Shown here: piece by piece, positions 45,963-59,470 of the stretch
Position numbering within the stretch: position 1 is the first letter of the stretch
Layout of the letters: every line of letters starts with the position of its first letter
Source: Acanthochlamys bracteata
Lineage: Eukaryota; Streptophyta; Magnoliopsida; Pandanales; Velloziaceae
Assembly (NCBI GenBank): GCA_019914995.1
Contig: CM034143.1
Span: 3,598,501-3,662,500, forward strand
Direction of reading: 5' to 3'
DNA: 64,000 nucleotides
The notes under the pieces: model-generated
What the model was told of the DNA's origin: nothing
The model's input: the letters and a program-made list of their open reading frames with translations, nothing else
Database searches by the model: none
Position numbers and translations under genes: made by a program

Positions 45963-48900
45963 ATTACTCTGCAAATTTAAAATCACTCCGAAAGCAGCCA
46001 TTTTTGTCGAACACTCAATTGCAGTAGGAATTCAACAATTCGTACAACCAGTGTTCTGTAGTGATTTTATTAACCCTCTATATGAGTTTTAGTCATATTT
46101 TCTGTTCCTTCTGACAGAGAACATACTTAATTATAGGTTGATTTGCCTTGCAATGCAATGATTTCTCCATTGAAGAAGATCATAATACTCTGAGTCTTTA
46201 GTCTAGTTTCCTTCATGCTCAAACATGGCAATTTACGAAGTCAACTGCACGAAAGAATCAAGAGGAAAACTTCATTAGCAAATAAAATATTACACATATG
46301 CCCAGCTAAAAAAGCGTACTCTAGAAATACTACTTATATGACCTCACGTTGATCTAGAACAGAAAATAATCTCCAGAAAAACAAGGAACAGTTAGGCAAA
46401 AGGTATAGTTGAATGAGAAATTTCAAAACTGTGGTTTCTAGATGTCATGACAATGATACATTTACTTCCATTGCAACATGTTACCAAAGTTATATTTTGG
46501 AGGATCCAATAGATGCTGTTGGCACATTTACTTGAGAGAATGCTGCTACCAGTACTTCAATCATTAGAGGAATCTGAAAGTAAAGAATAGAGTTGAGTTA
46601 GTACTTTAGCGCTATCCATTCATTTTTATTTGAAATATTAATAATTAAAAAAACAGAGTCACCCATTCCAAATATGAAAATTCAGGGTATCCTAATGTTA
46701 GGCAATTGAATTGTTCGTCGCACGGATGCTCCAAATACAATGCAGCAGTACAGCATCAACCACAGCACTGCAAAATAACAATTTAGAGCATGGACAAATT
46801 GCAATGAAGAATACAGAACAAAATGCACACATATAGATGATATTAGATACTATAAAATCCTTTAACTAAATAAAATATTTGACCAACCAAAAAGAAGAGT
46901 TTTGGACATATATTTTGAAATTTGCAGGCAAAATACTTATTTAAAATGATAAATAGAATGACAACTTCTGGTTAATTCAATTAAAAAAATGGTGGTTGTT
47001 AATTAAATATTAGAAGAACATATTTCATAGTTAACTATTTCAGTAGCCTACAAGAAGAAGTACAAGAAAATCCATGGTAGCTAGTTTAGAGATGCCTTAG
47101 CCTTCTATATATCTTGAAGCAGGTTGACAAGTAGAGACACACTAGGATGAGGAAAGACATCAATTTTGCCAAACTAGCAAATGGAGATACTAACTAAAGT
47201 AGCTCATTGCTATACTTCACAGCAAGAATATGGGATGATTACACTTCAGCATGATAATGGCCTCTCATTTAAAAAGTCTTACATGAAATAATTTAAAATA
47301 ATCATCTCAATCAATTAAATTTACTTGAGCTAATGGCAGCTTACGGAAAAAATCATCTCAATCAATCTCAATCAATTTAATAAAAATCTCAAAAGAGCTG
47401 CATTGCCAACCTTGAGATAGTTTAGCGACATTTGATTATAAAAAATTTTCCTTGAAGCGTGTAAAATTTTATATTTTGTAAAACAGTTAAGCTGCAGGGC
47501 TAAGCTTAAGAAAGTTTAGGCAAAAATTATCGTGCGTAAAAGTGAACCTCTAGCAAACTCTTGTTTATACATCAAGCATTCTTTTTTAGAATATTCATAT
47601 GCTACAGTATATATTGCTCTTAATTTGGTGATTCGATGCAGACCTTATCTTGCATGCAGTTGTCAGAAGAGATGCACGGGAAAATTCTTCACCAGGTTGA
47701 AGTTAGAAAACTAAATCAAGAGAGTTATTGAATATGCCGCAACTATGCTGCAAAACATTTAGAGATTTTTTTAGATGGACCATTTCCAGTGCCTCTATGG
47801 TGGCAGCGTCTTCTCTACATATCAATTTGCATAAGACTCGGTACATAAAAATGAGATTTACCTTCCATCATTTGTATTACCTAGAATTGTATATTATATA
47901 AATATTACTTTTTTGTTCCTTCATTACAAAAATCATCTAGTTGTTTTCATCAATCATCTGATGGAGTGAATAAGAAGAATGAACATAACCTCAAGACTAA
48001 AGACTAAGAAACTAAATTGTATAAGACAACAATTTCTTAAAAACAAACAAAAGAAACTTTTGTTTAATGTTCATTATGTTAAACTGGAAACTACCTCAAT
48101 AAGCATCAAACTGTTCTCTGATTCGTAGCTAGCTCAGAATCCATAGCTTTTTCATTGCTCATACACCTCAAAGAGTTGAGCAACTTATGCACAGTATTAA
48201 TGACACATACAGAGTCAAGTCTTGATGTTCAAGTGCATCCCGTCATCTTTACAATCGATTGAACCTGCAAGAGAAGGCATGTCTCAGTAAACACATGTAT
48301 CCAAACTTAAACATAGTGATACATGATCCAACGGAAATTTAATGTGGAAGCATTTGGATACAAGAAACCACAACTACCAGAGTACCCAATTTCTCAGAGT
48401 CAACACAGGAATCCTCGCACAGGTAGTAGACGATTTTCTCATATGCCTGATCAAATTGGAATGAAAGAAAATATAAGAACATGCATCAATCAGAAAAGTA
48501 CAAAACTTGAAGGATAACCATTATGGATACTTTACATTGTCTTCTCTACTTAAAAGCATACAAAGTTTCTCAGCAGAAGGGGTGACATGAAGAAAATGTT
48601 TGCAATTAACAAGAATTTCAATTTTCCACTGCGTTGGAGAAGAAAGAAAGCTTTGATGGCCACTAGCAATAGCCCCTAAAATATGCTGATATTTAGAAGT
48701 TCCGCCTCCATCCAACTCCATGTCCATGATATTTGTGATATTTGATGGCCACGATATTTGTGATATTTGAAATCTTAGTATGAAGACCAGCAAGAGAGAC
48801 AAGAAGCTTCTCCACTGACTGATAACTTTATTAGTATCTTAGATTCCATGGAGCTTTCTTGTTGAAGAGGACAAATATTGGAAGGAGCTGAAACTCTGGA

Positions 48901-49068
48901 AGCAGATATAGTAGATCCAGTTGTAACAAAAATCAATGTAGGACTTGCAAGCTCATAAGTGACAACTTCATTGCACTTCTCAACCACCATACATGCCGCT
49001 TCATATAAAGCAACCCAACATATAATCTAAGGCCTTGGCTAAAAACTGTATTCTCTCCTCTTTTCATC

Positions 49069-52000
49069 CTGTGGAAAAATCAATGTCATTATGAAATGCA
49101 TAACAACCGAAAATTTAAGAGATTAAATGCTTTCATTCTAGTACTCAAAATAAATACCAATAATCAAAGATTTCCTACATAAGCCAACTGCATGAGACAT
49201 GTAGGCTTCTATATGCTGTCAACTCCAGTAGAGAGCAGTTTGGATTGATCCTCTAGTAAGAATCAATTTGCACACAGTGACAGTCCATATCAGATATCTT
49301 AGAAAGGCCTTTGGCTACTTCAAGAGTAGATATAGCCTAACTAAAAGACAACCATTATACTACCATTTCATCATTCTTTCTCCTATTAAAAGGAGAGATG
49401 ATAAGAAGTTAAAGAGGATGAAGAAGCATTTCTGTTTTAATTAACATATGCATCAATTTTTAAAAATCATATTCCAATTACGAGCAACTTGCACTTTTGG
49501 TATACACTTCTGGATTGATTGCTGGGCTTGTTACTTTTGGTTTCTGTAACTATTTACTCTGATGTGGCTGCAGACATTTTTGCGAAATATTTGCACCATA
49601 TCAATATGAATTCAAGTAAAGTAAAAGATCAAGTTAACAGTAAACTACGCTCACCAATTTGCTGCTGGTGTAAAGCTGATGTAATCCATGTGCCAAAAAC
49701 AAAAAAAACTTGTGCAGATCCAGAAATAAGATAAAGAAAGTGCAATTAGCTCTGCAGTTAAATAGAATTATATAATATTGGTTTAGAAAATTTAAAACAA
49801 TGTGATAGAAAAACCAGCAATTCTATCTTTAAGTGTCTTACATTGATAGAAGCAATAGCAACCTTTTAACAAACAATTTGCGAAACAAAAAAAAAAAAAA
49901 AAAAAAAATTCCAAAGACTTGGAAATACTAATTCCAAAGGACTTTTAGAGAATGTCACCGTATCTGGATACATGTTTGACATATTTTGATGTTTTCCGCA
50001 AAATGGTGGAGCATAACCAGTGAAACTTTCCTTGTTTTCAGCATTACCCTTTTATTGGAAAAATACAATAACTAGAAGGTAGATAACAAACTTTATCTCG
50101 AATTACACCTACTAAAAATATATTATTCTAATGCTAAGAGGTTTGAAGCAGAAGCAATGGAGTTCGGTCTAGATCTCTCAACCAAAGAGCATGCAGCTAA
50201 GAAATCAGATATAATCTAAAAAAGCAGACCACTTACCTTTCCAAATAAAGAAGTAACTGCAGAATATAGAACAGATACAAAAGATAATGGAGAAAGCAAT
50301 CTTCCCATCTTCCATACTTGTTGAAACAAGACCACTGATATAATCTTAGATCTCAGATTATGCCTGCCTTCTGTTTTCTTCTCAACAACAATCTCAGATC
50401 TCACCCTAAGACTCCGTCTCAATCTTAGATCTCACCCTAAGACTCCATCGAATCGTTAGACTCGACCAAGATTAGGCTAACCATTTCCCTATGATGCTGC
50501 CTAAAGTTTTGCAACATTTTTATTTTAAAAACCCACTAACCTCTTATTATTGGTTGATTACTTAATTTTAAACAGCATAAAAAATTAATACACATAATCA
50601 TTCCAAATGGTAAGTATAATAACTCACTGTGATAACTATGATGGTATATTATTTACATAATATATTAATGACCAGAATCAGTAGTTAAACTAATACATCA
50701 GAAGCAATAGACAACCCAAGATGCAATTATCAAGAACTAGGAAAGATGTCTAAAATACCAGTAGTCTGTCACAACCATAGAGAAATAATTTGTCAGCACG
50801 TACAATATGCACTATCTGATTTCTGGGCAACCATCTTTTTGCTAATTAAAAAATATACCTTAATTTACTATGTCTTCATTGAGCTTACATCCATAACGGC
50901 TATGCAGGAGACAAATGAAAAAGTCCAAGATCTCTAATTCAGATGCAGTGACCTTGTTTAACCATCAAACACGGACCTGCCAATCCAAACAATCAACGAA
51001 ATCTCGTGGAGCATATCTGATTGCAATTCTAGACTAAAATTCTTAGTTTGCCATTTTTTTTCCTTCTTTTTTAATCCCACCACTCCATTTTTGTTATGTA
51101 TGTGCGTTAGTGAGGCTATGTGACTAAGTCATAACACAAAGTTAAAACAAAGCTGCCAGATAACAGAAAAATAAAACACTATATACATATAAATGTATAT
51201 ATGTATATACATACATGCATCCATACACACACCACACACACACACACACACATATATATACACATATATATAAGAGAGAAAAACCGACGACTTACAATGA
51301 AAAGGAAGAAATAAGGAAAAATGAAAAGGAAAGGAACTTCATATATTAATTTTCAAGACTATCCTGGGAAAGCAAATTAGATGAGAAAGGCATTAGAACT
51401 AAGCTATCGTAGAATTCCAAACTTAAAGGTTATGAAATACCAAAGTTCGCCTCGCTAGTCCAAGTTTAAAAGCTTGAACATCCAGGAAATTTAATCACAC
51501 ATAACTGATATAAATCTTACTTTGCTAAACTAACTATTCCATAAGGTCAGCGATTATGTGAATCGAGAACAGAATATCATAACCTGAAGAAATAATTACA
51601 ATTAAATTTATTGAATAACAAATGCAAAACCTCCACCAATGTGCCAACAGATAGCATAAGTTAATCTATCTAGCATGCCGTACCAAGTACTATAACTTGA
51701 AGATAAAACCTTTAATGCATAAAACTTGTCAAACAACAAATTAGAGCTTCTAAAACAATCAAAAGATGATTACGAAAACTAAATCTGAGAGTACCAGTGT
51801 AAGCATTCGCACGCACCTCCAAACAAGCTGATTAGAATAGACTTTCTCCATTTGACAGCCGTAGTTATGGATACATAATAGAAGGCACATGTCCTATGGC
51901 ATTCGAGAAAATAAAAAGGAAATAAACACCCATTAATTAAGGGAGGTAGTAATGCCATTTAATAAAAGGGAGACAAGTTGCAAAGAGTGTAACAGATGTC

Positions 52001-52795
52001 TAGGCTAATAGCATCAAACTTCTTAAAGCATACTGGTTTGCCCATGAGAAGCGATTAAAAAATTGTTGATTTAAGAGGATATCGTTTACAGTCGTAATAT
52101 GACAAAATCACAAGAATACAAGATTATAAAGTGATCTTAAAGGAAAAACCCTTTGGAATTATCAAACTATAGAGCCTCTATCACAATGCAAATCTTACAG
52201 TGTCACCTGTACCTAATTATACAGGCTTCAAATACATATGATCAATCCACAAAAAGCCCTGTATATTATAGTTAAAGTAGCAAAATACAGTTAAGTACTG
52301 ATTTTCTGGGACCACATCATGATCCAGAATACTAAAGATTATGTATTTATAAGACATTGCTTTGATTCAGTTCATTCTGTCCAAAATTGAATTCAACATT
52401 AAGGAGGCAAACAGTTATAGCATTCCCCATCAAGGCCAAACTACGCACCTTTTCCACCTACATTCTCTCCCCGTCAAACATTGGTCACACTATCTTATCT
52501 AAGTCCAATGTCAACCCTCATAGACAACTGAAATAAATTATTGTCTCCTATTATAGAATGGAAGTGTTTGGAGATAGTGGAGTATAGAGCAGTTTAGGAG
52601 AACTTAAGTTAACCACAACTACCCCATTCTCCTTTTAAAACTTTGCAACTTCAATTTTAAGTACTAAGATTGGTTTGCATTTATAATAATGCATGTTTGG
52701 TTATAACAAACTTTAAGGTATTAATTTCTTCCAATACTTCAAAACTTAGCAGCAAAGGGACTAATTCCTTGATGGCAAGACACTTGATTCAGCAC
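49069..52795. other. Intergenic or intronic stretch, little recognised
   Basis: Mostly AT-rich DNA without known domains. A poly-A run lies at about 49888-49908. On the minus strand 50422-50235 is open and ends in AAAG|GTAAGT, so it could be an exon, but the protein (QQVWKMGRLLSPLSFVSVLY) is not recognised. The phrase AGATCTCACCCTAAGACTCC is doubled near 50396-50450. Confidence 0.5.
51181..51273 (+). repeat. Compound (TA)n / (CA)n microsatellite
   Basis: ATATATACATATAAATG leads into a (CA)n run of about 11 units and then TATATATACACATATATA. Confidence 0.85.
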
Positions 52796-55700
52796 TTCAT
52801 GTATGCATACTGATATAGTATCATTTTGTCGTCCGAATATCATCTAATATCCTCATTTAAGAACCTCAATTTCCAATAAGATCTTGTATTCTTTTTTGCT
52901 TATAATTTGTGATGATAGCTTATAACAAATAAACAATGCAATGTCATTTAGTGATAGATGCATTACAACCTAATGCATCACAAGTCACAGGCATATATGA
53001 ACAACAATATATGTATACATCCCATTTTTGTAAAAAGGTAAAGCATGCCAGATGCAAAGCATCCAAACCACATAGGACTGACATAAATGGAATACATAAG
53101 CAACACGAGCCAAACGAAAGGAAAGCAAGCATATCTCCCACTTATGCAAAGTGTTAGTTCTAGTCGGGAAAAGCTCTTATTAATAAATCGAACACTTCTC
53201 CATCGACTACAGAGTAATCTCACTTACAAACACAATTTTGTAATTAATAATTACACATTACTTCTTTTAAATCAAAACAAAGCACTTTACACTTAAAGTT
53301 ATGGCGTTCATATCATAGCTAATGCTCCAAATATAAATATTACAGTTTGAATCATTCCTTTTAAGTTAGCTTCTTTAACTGTTACAGTATTACACTAGCA
53401 CCGCATATACAACTATACAATTTTTGGTGTTATAAAATAATTCCTCCACCAGTTAATATATTTGAAAACCATTGGATTCAAATGCACATAAAGATTTGAA
53501 TATCCTTCGCAAAAAGCTTAATAAAGTAGATACTTGCTTTTTTAGGATTCATCTTCTCTACACTTGCACCAAATTATATCAATTTAGTAGTTAGAAGTTT
53601 GTTTTACTATTTTTAATTCTACAATGCTTTATATAATAAGGAGAAAATCAAATCACAAAGATGCAAGAATCAAATTATATATGCTAGCAACAGATGAAAG
53701 AATGCAGAAAGCAATATGACAAAAATTGATGCTTTTGAAATGATATATTAGCATCCGTACCAACTCAATTGCAAACAAATCATAGCCAAGAAAAAGGGAC
53801 TAAAATGAGTGTTGCTACAGTGAGAAGTCAATAAATAGAAATTTTACTTTTAACTACATAGAATCGCACATCACGTTGCAAATAGATTAAAGAGTGTTGG
53901 ACTAAAACGAAGTTGCTATAGTCAGAAGTCAATAAATAAAAAAGTTACTTTTTGACTACATAGAATCGTACATAACGTTACAAATAGCTAAACATATCAG
54001 ACAGAAAGCTACTTACTAGTGAAATGGTGTGCTTCTAGCTTCAGAATTGAAATGGTATGCTTCTAGATCCAGAGTCAAGTTCCTATTGTTCATTGAAATC
54101 CAGTCAAGATATTCTTTACTACTAGCAATACTTATAGCGAGTAAATTATAAACTGAAAAAAGGCAAAATTATGTACAACTTTGGGCCATATTTTACAATT
54201 TGCATTCTTGTCCGTATCACGGTCAACACTTACGAGCTACCTAACCATCACAAATGACCTCGATCATGTGCATGAGACAGTCCACATAATATCATGTATT
54301 TGAAGCTAGTTTAACTATTTTACCGTTTGTATATTTCAAGTGGTTTTTTAAGTCTACATAGTGGATATTAACAACATTTTTGTCTCTGTAAAAATCTAGT
54401 ATTAAAAATTCAACCAAGCATTATTTATACAAAATTAAAATGAGGCATATACCAAAAGTCCCGCTACCAATAGCAACAAAATCCTTTTATAAATCCACAA
54501 TCTCTACTTTTTTTATTAACAATAGAGTATTAGAACAGTAAACTGAAAATTTTTTAAAACAGAATTCTAAAAATTCAACACATTTTGCCATAAGGTACCA
54601 TTTTCAGATGCTAAAAAATATAATATCTGTCAATATCCAAAAGCCTTACCAATAACGAATCACACTGCTTACAAAGGACTTGGGAACTTACAACTGTAGA
54701 GCTTTCAGTGCAAGTGACAAAAAACTTTAAAGGTGTAAGCTATTCTATTTTTAAATGAAATATAAGGTTTGAATCAAACTGTTACTAAAGGTATAAAAAA
54801 AGGAAGATAATTATCAACCATTACGCAAAAGCTATTTCACAGATCATTTGAAGCTAAATCACAAAGCTGGCCTTGTTATTTTAAGAGTCAACATATTTTA
54901 AATATTAAAGAGACATTGAGAAGTTCAAGTTGCAAGAGTCCCACAATATACTAGTAAAAGGAAGGAATGAATGAACAAACAAACTGGAAACCAATGATAG
55001 TATTTCTAATCATAAATCACATATTCAAGGTTAGTAGAATAATAGGGGCCCATTTGGTTTCTTATTAAAGCAATACTACCTAAACTAAACTTCTTGCCAT
55101 GATACAAATCATTAGATCGTAATGCTGCTGTGCAACAAAGTAGTAATGTATTTAGATCAATGTTTTGACCTCAATCTACATTACAGTACATACAACTAGT
55201 CAGAAACATAGATGAATCAAGTTAATAATCAAATAATTTTCTTCGAGGTTCAAATTCAATCAAAAGTTAATCACTGCTTATGTTACAACTAAAGACTTAC
55301 TACACTATCTAGAGAACTATTCTAATGAAAAAACAAATCGTTTCTATTATCGAAGAAAGGAATTACATGCTCAAAAACTTTATAACTGTTCTAGAACCAA
55401 ACTTGACTTATCTGCTTTTAAATTCCATGAATTCTATTATTTTCCCTAATCTATAAATGTGCATACAACTTAATTGTGTGCAATAAAACATCCAAGCCAA
55501 TAAGGGGAAAAAAACAGACAGAAGGAAAGCATAAACTTTACATCTTGAAATGAGTTCTTCCTATTGTATAGTAATTAAAATGTAACCTCATGAGGGAGCA
55601 ACTACCACACTCTATTGAAGCTAAACTTTGATAAGGAATTTTGGTATTTAAATTAAGGAACTCATTGCAGTAGCGCTAACAACTATAGACATTGATGTTG

Positions 55701-56224
55701 TTGACGTTAAAATGATTAGCAAAAGATGACATCTAAGTAAGAAAATTAAATTTAAATAGAAAAAGAAACAACCTTACGAACATCTTCCTAAACACGTATT
55801 CTATTTGTATAGTATTTTGAAGCGACATAATGAACCAAGAAATAACAAACTAACCAACTTAGATGATAGCCTACCTTATAACCATGAGGAATAATCTTCA
55901 AAAACTCGGTCAACTCCTATTACATCCACCTGGAAAGCATCCCAACTAAACTCCCGATCATAAGTAAGGATATCTGGGGACCTGTACGTATACCTAGTAG
56001 CAACAAGTAACTTCATTATTTGAAATAAAAGGAGATTTTCAATTGATTTCCAGGTGGGAAAAAGCAACACTTGTAGCATTACTTGTATTCATATTAAAGT
56101 TGGGCTAACTCAACAAAGTTCTCATATGTTTCTAGTTAATTTCTGAAGAAAGCAAAAGGGATTGATTATTTAATGGATAGGCAATTAATTTTACAACTAA
56201 TATACTCGTACTGGTACTCTTTTT
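52796..56224 (+). repeat. Older, diverged units of the 53-62.7 kb tandem array
   Basis: Segments here line up in order with the 3.25-kb duplication that follows. Near 52810 TGATATAGTATCATTTTG matches TGATATAGCTTTATTTTG at 58155. Near 53545 GGATTCATCTTCTCTACAC and TTGCACCAAA match 58525. Near 54600 CAGATGCTAAAAA matches TAGATGCTGTAAAAA at 57515. Near 54865 GAAGCTAAATCACAAAG matches 57830. Identity is low and gapped. No coding sequence is evident. Confidence 0.6.
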
Positions 56225-59200
56225 ATCAAACAAGATCATCTAGTTCTTCCACAGTTCTATTATTCTCTTAGCATTCCAATAAAGTTTTTTGACATATTCA
56301 AGTTAGATAAAGCTAGATAACAATTAGAATAGCATTTACTAAACTCATAATTGTCATAAATGACGGGTTTATATATGCAACAGCATAAGCATAAGAGAGA
56401 AACAAGGGCTTTCCTAAATTGATAGAAGAATAAAGCAAACAACTAATAATAGGTAACAAACCTTAGCACATCTTAAAGTTAGAAAAACATACTTCAGCCA
56501 CCATAGCAAATAAGGAACAAATCCTAGAACACAAGCAGAGAATTAGGATTCAACTTCTCAAAACTTGCACCAAAAGACTTCTTCATAGGTGACCATTTCA
56601 TACAGCATAGCTTGACCATTAAATGCTTTCAATATTAAGAAAAACAATCAGAAGCACAAAGTTGCAATAGTCAATTGATATGTTAGTAGATTCAATAAAA
56701 ACAATCTTGATGCTTCTGCTATCATACATTAAAAATTGAAACAAACTCAATAATAATCAAAAAAACATAGTCAAGGATATAGGCTCTTTTGTCTCGACAT
56801 TAAAATAAAAAAGCGCCAACTAAAACAAAATTGCTGCAATAATACAAATAATAAAATGTAAAAGGTGACTAATTAGGGATTGTATTTAGATTAATTTCTA
56901 ATCTATGCTACCTTGCAAAAGACTAATCTTATCGGTAGAAAATGTTGATTACTTAGGAGCATGGTGTACTTCAAGGTTCTGAAAAACAAAATAATGTTTC
57001 ATCTGTTCCTGCTAGAAAAACAAAATAACAAGAAATAGAACAAATTTTGTACCTGTTGGACCATGTTTGATAATTGCTTTAATTTTCTATGATAATGGCT
57101 ATCATCTTCCTCAGTACATAAGAAATCAGAACCTTCCCACCATTTCTTTTGCCTTCGATATGCATATACAAATAAGTTAAGAGAACAACATATATTTCAA
57201 ACTGGTTTAATTTCTTTCACGGTCTATCTAATACAAAAGCTTTTTAAGCATACATTACGGCGGTACTAATAGCATTTTTATCTCCTTTAAACATAGCAAG
57301 TACCAAAAAAACAAACTAAACATTCTTTGTACCAAACAAAATAACTCATAATAAAATATAAATAAATCAGATTTAATAGCTACCAATTTTAAATCAATAC
57401 TTTAATCTATGTTAACTATTTAAATATTATTACAGAAAATTGAGATTCAGCTCTTGAACATAAAATCGAGGCATTCCACATATTAATTTCGGCACAAGCT
57501 ACAAATTTTTAGATGCTGTAAAAATGGAACATTCATAGTTGTCCAAAAACCTTAGGAACAATAAAAGTACAAAGCTAACCAAGGTAGTAGAAACTTACCA
57601 AGTGTGGATGCTTCCACATGAATGTAAGGAACTTTAATGTCATCCATTTTAAAAGGAATATAGTGTTTACTCAAAATGGTTTTCTAAAAGGAATATAATG
57701 TTTACTCAGAATGGTTGCTACAAAATTTAGAAGGGTGGAAAATTGAGAATTATTACACAAAACACTTTTTGATGGATTACTTGATGTTCAATCAGAGAGT
57801 TGGCTTTATCTACAAATGTACAAACTAATTTGAAGCTAAATTAAAGCATTTCTAAACATGTATCAAAATGTACACATAATGAAGGACAACCAATACATAG
57901 CCGATGGTATGGGCTCCTTCCTTTCCTCATTGAACTGATACTTTCTAACTAAATAAAAATTCCTCCCATTGTACAAATTACTAGGTGGTAAGCCAAATTT
58001 GTAATTAGGTAGTGATTGAATTTTGATGAAACTTCTAAAATCAAGCATCTATATTAACATTTAGTTTGCTCCAAACTTCGAATTTCAAATAGAACATAAT
58101 CAACTTATGCTACAAACAATTAAAAAAATAATTGATCAACAACTAATGTACTCGTACTGATATAGCTTTATTTTGTGCTGTCCTATTATAATCTAATTTC
58201 TAACTTAAATTCTTTATCTAGAACGAGATCTTGTATTTCTTTCATATTTATCTTTTAATCTTAAAACTCCATCACAGTTCGACCCATACATGCAAAGCTC
58301 AACAGAATTTAGTGATTAAATGAAATTACAATAATATGCAGAACAGTCTTATCTTTCACAAGTGGCAGGCATAAAGATCCGATAAAGTACAAAGGTCTAA
58401 CGAGAAAAGCAGCCACTGATAATAATTTAACAAAATAAGAAACATAGTACAACAATCTAAAAGTACGAGAACGTACCTGAGCCGCTATGACAAATAAAGA
58501 ACAACCTCGGAAAGAAAGCTTGAGCGGGATTCACTTCTCTGTACTTGCACCAAAAGCTTCTTCATAGATCACTACGACCGACATCTAACCTTGCTTCACT
58601 GTTTTAAAGAACGAAATTGCTTTCAATATTAGCGAAAACAATCGGGGCCATAGAGTTGCAATATTGAATTGTTTAATTTTCTTTGGAGGTTTATATAATT
58701 CATTTGCTTTTGAAGTATACATAATGGAGTAACTGACAACAGTTTTGTCTCCTTAACCAAGGATGCAGAATTTCTCTGGTGGTTTATTCTAAAATGTTAG
58801 GAATAACAAAAATACAATGCTAGCAAGGACATAAACCGTACAAAATGTAGAGGTTTCCATGTGAGTGACAATGAAATTAATGATTGCATGATCTTCTACC
58901 TTTAAAAAGCATGCAAGGTTTGGTCAAAACAGTTGCTACAGACTTAAAACAGAAAGGATTGCTAGCCATAACACAAAGAATGTAAGTTTTTCTCAAAACA
59001 GTAATTTCAACCTCAATTACAGAGTTGGCTTTAATGAATGGCACGAAAGTAAAGCATTTCTAATCAAGTATTGAAACGTATACATTATCTACAAAATTCA
59101 ATACATAGTCAACGGTGTGAGTTCCTTTCTTTGCACACTGAACCTTACAGCATTTAGCATGATAATGATTTATGTACAATCATGCGCGCACACAAATTGT

Positions 59201-59470
59201 AACACTTGACACTACTAACCAAGAAGCAAGCCTCAATGTATACTTGACAACTTACTTCCCATCTTTCACATTTAATATGTCTCAAGAATATTATTAATCA
59301 TATAGTGACAAATAAAAATTTTTAAAAACCTATTCACATATTAATTAATTCTAAGAAGTTAGATTTCTATGCATAAAACAATACTATTACTGATAATGCG
59401 ACCATAACTTACGCATGATTTTGGAAGAATTACGCAACTTAGCTCCACTGATGTCGTCACCCGATTAACA
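56225..59470 (+). repeat. 3.25-kb tandem duplication, copy 1
   Basis: Copy 1 starts ATCAAACAAGATCATCTAG and ends GATTAACA. It is followed directly by copy 2 at offset 3246. The first 1.9 kb is nearly identical to copy 2 (a few substitutions and 1-2-base indels). The last 1.3 kb, from about 58140, differs at roughly 6-7% of sites. The copy itself holds two related sub-units: TTGCACCAAAAGACTTCTTCAT near 56568 and TTGCACCAAAAGCTTCTTCAT near 58545. Confidence 0.95.

Larger units (their letters stand above)
43680..49068 (-). pseudogene. Decayed multi-exon coding sequence, not recognised
   Basis: Several exon-like pieces with proper splice signals lie on the minus strand. 49068-48536 follows CCACAG, contains EAACMVVEKCNEVVTYEL, EKLLVSLAGLHTKI and GTSKYQHILGAIASGHQSF, and ends AAT|GTAAAG. 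48446-48378 (23 codons, AYEKIVYYLCEDSCVDSEKL) sits between CAG and GTAGTT in matching phase. 48264-48095 has VINTVHKLLNSLRCMSNEKA, 46767 onward AVVDAVLLHCIWSIRATN, 46573 onward IPLMIEVLVAAFSQVNVPT, and 44008-43829 TVKLHVPSRHDHGLFMIKEE then KEMFSASFVPITPTKAQ. Frames shift twice in the first piece, and the third has in-frame stops (for example GCT-TGA-TSR). It reads like a helical-repeat host protein that has decayed, or one partly mis-read by me. I cannot name the family. Two MITEs lie inside its span. Confidence 0.5.

Noticed and set aside
55876-56079. Minus-strand exon candidate with RSPDILTYDREFSWDAFQ between CAG and GTGGAT
   Set aside because: Attractive but isolated: no neighbouring exon in phase, no recognised family, and it sits at the edge of the repeat array.
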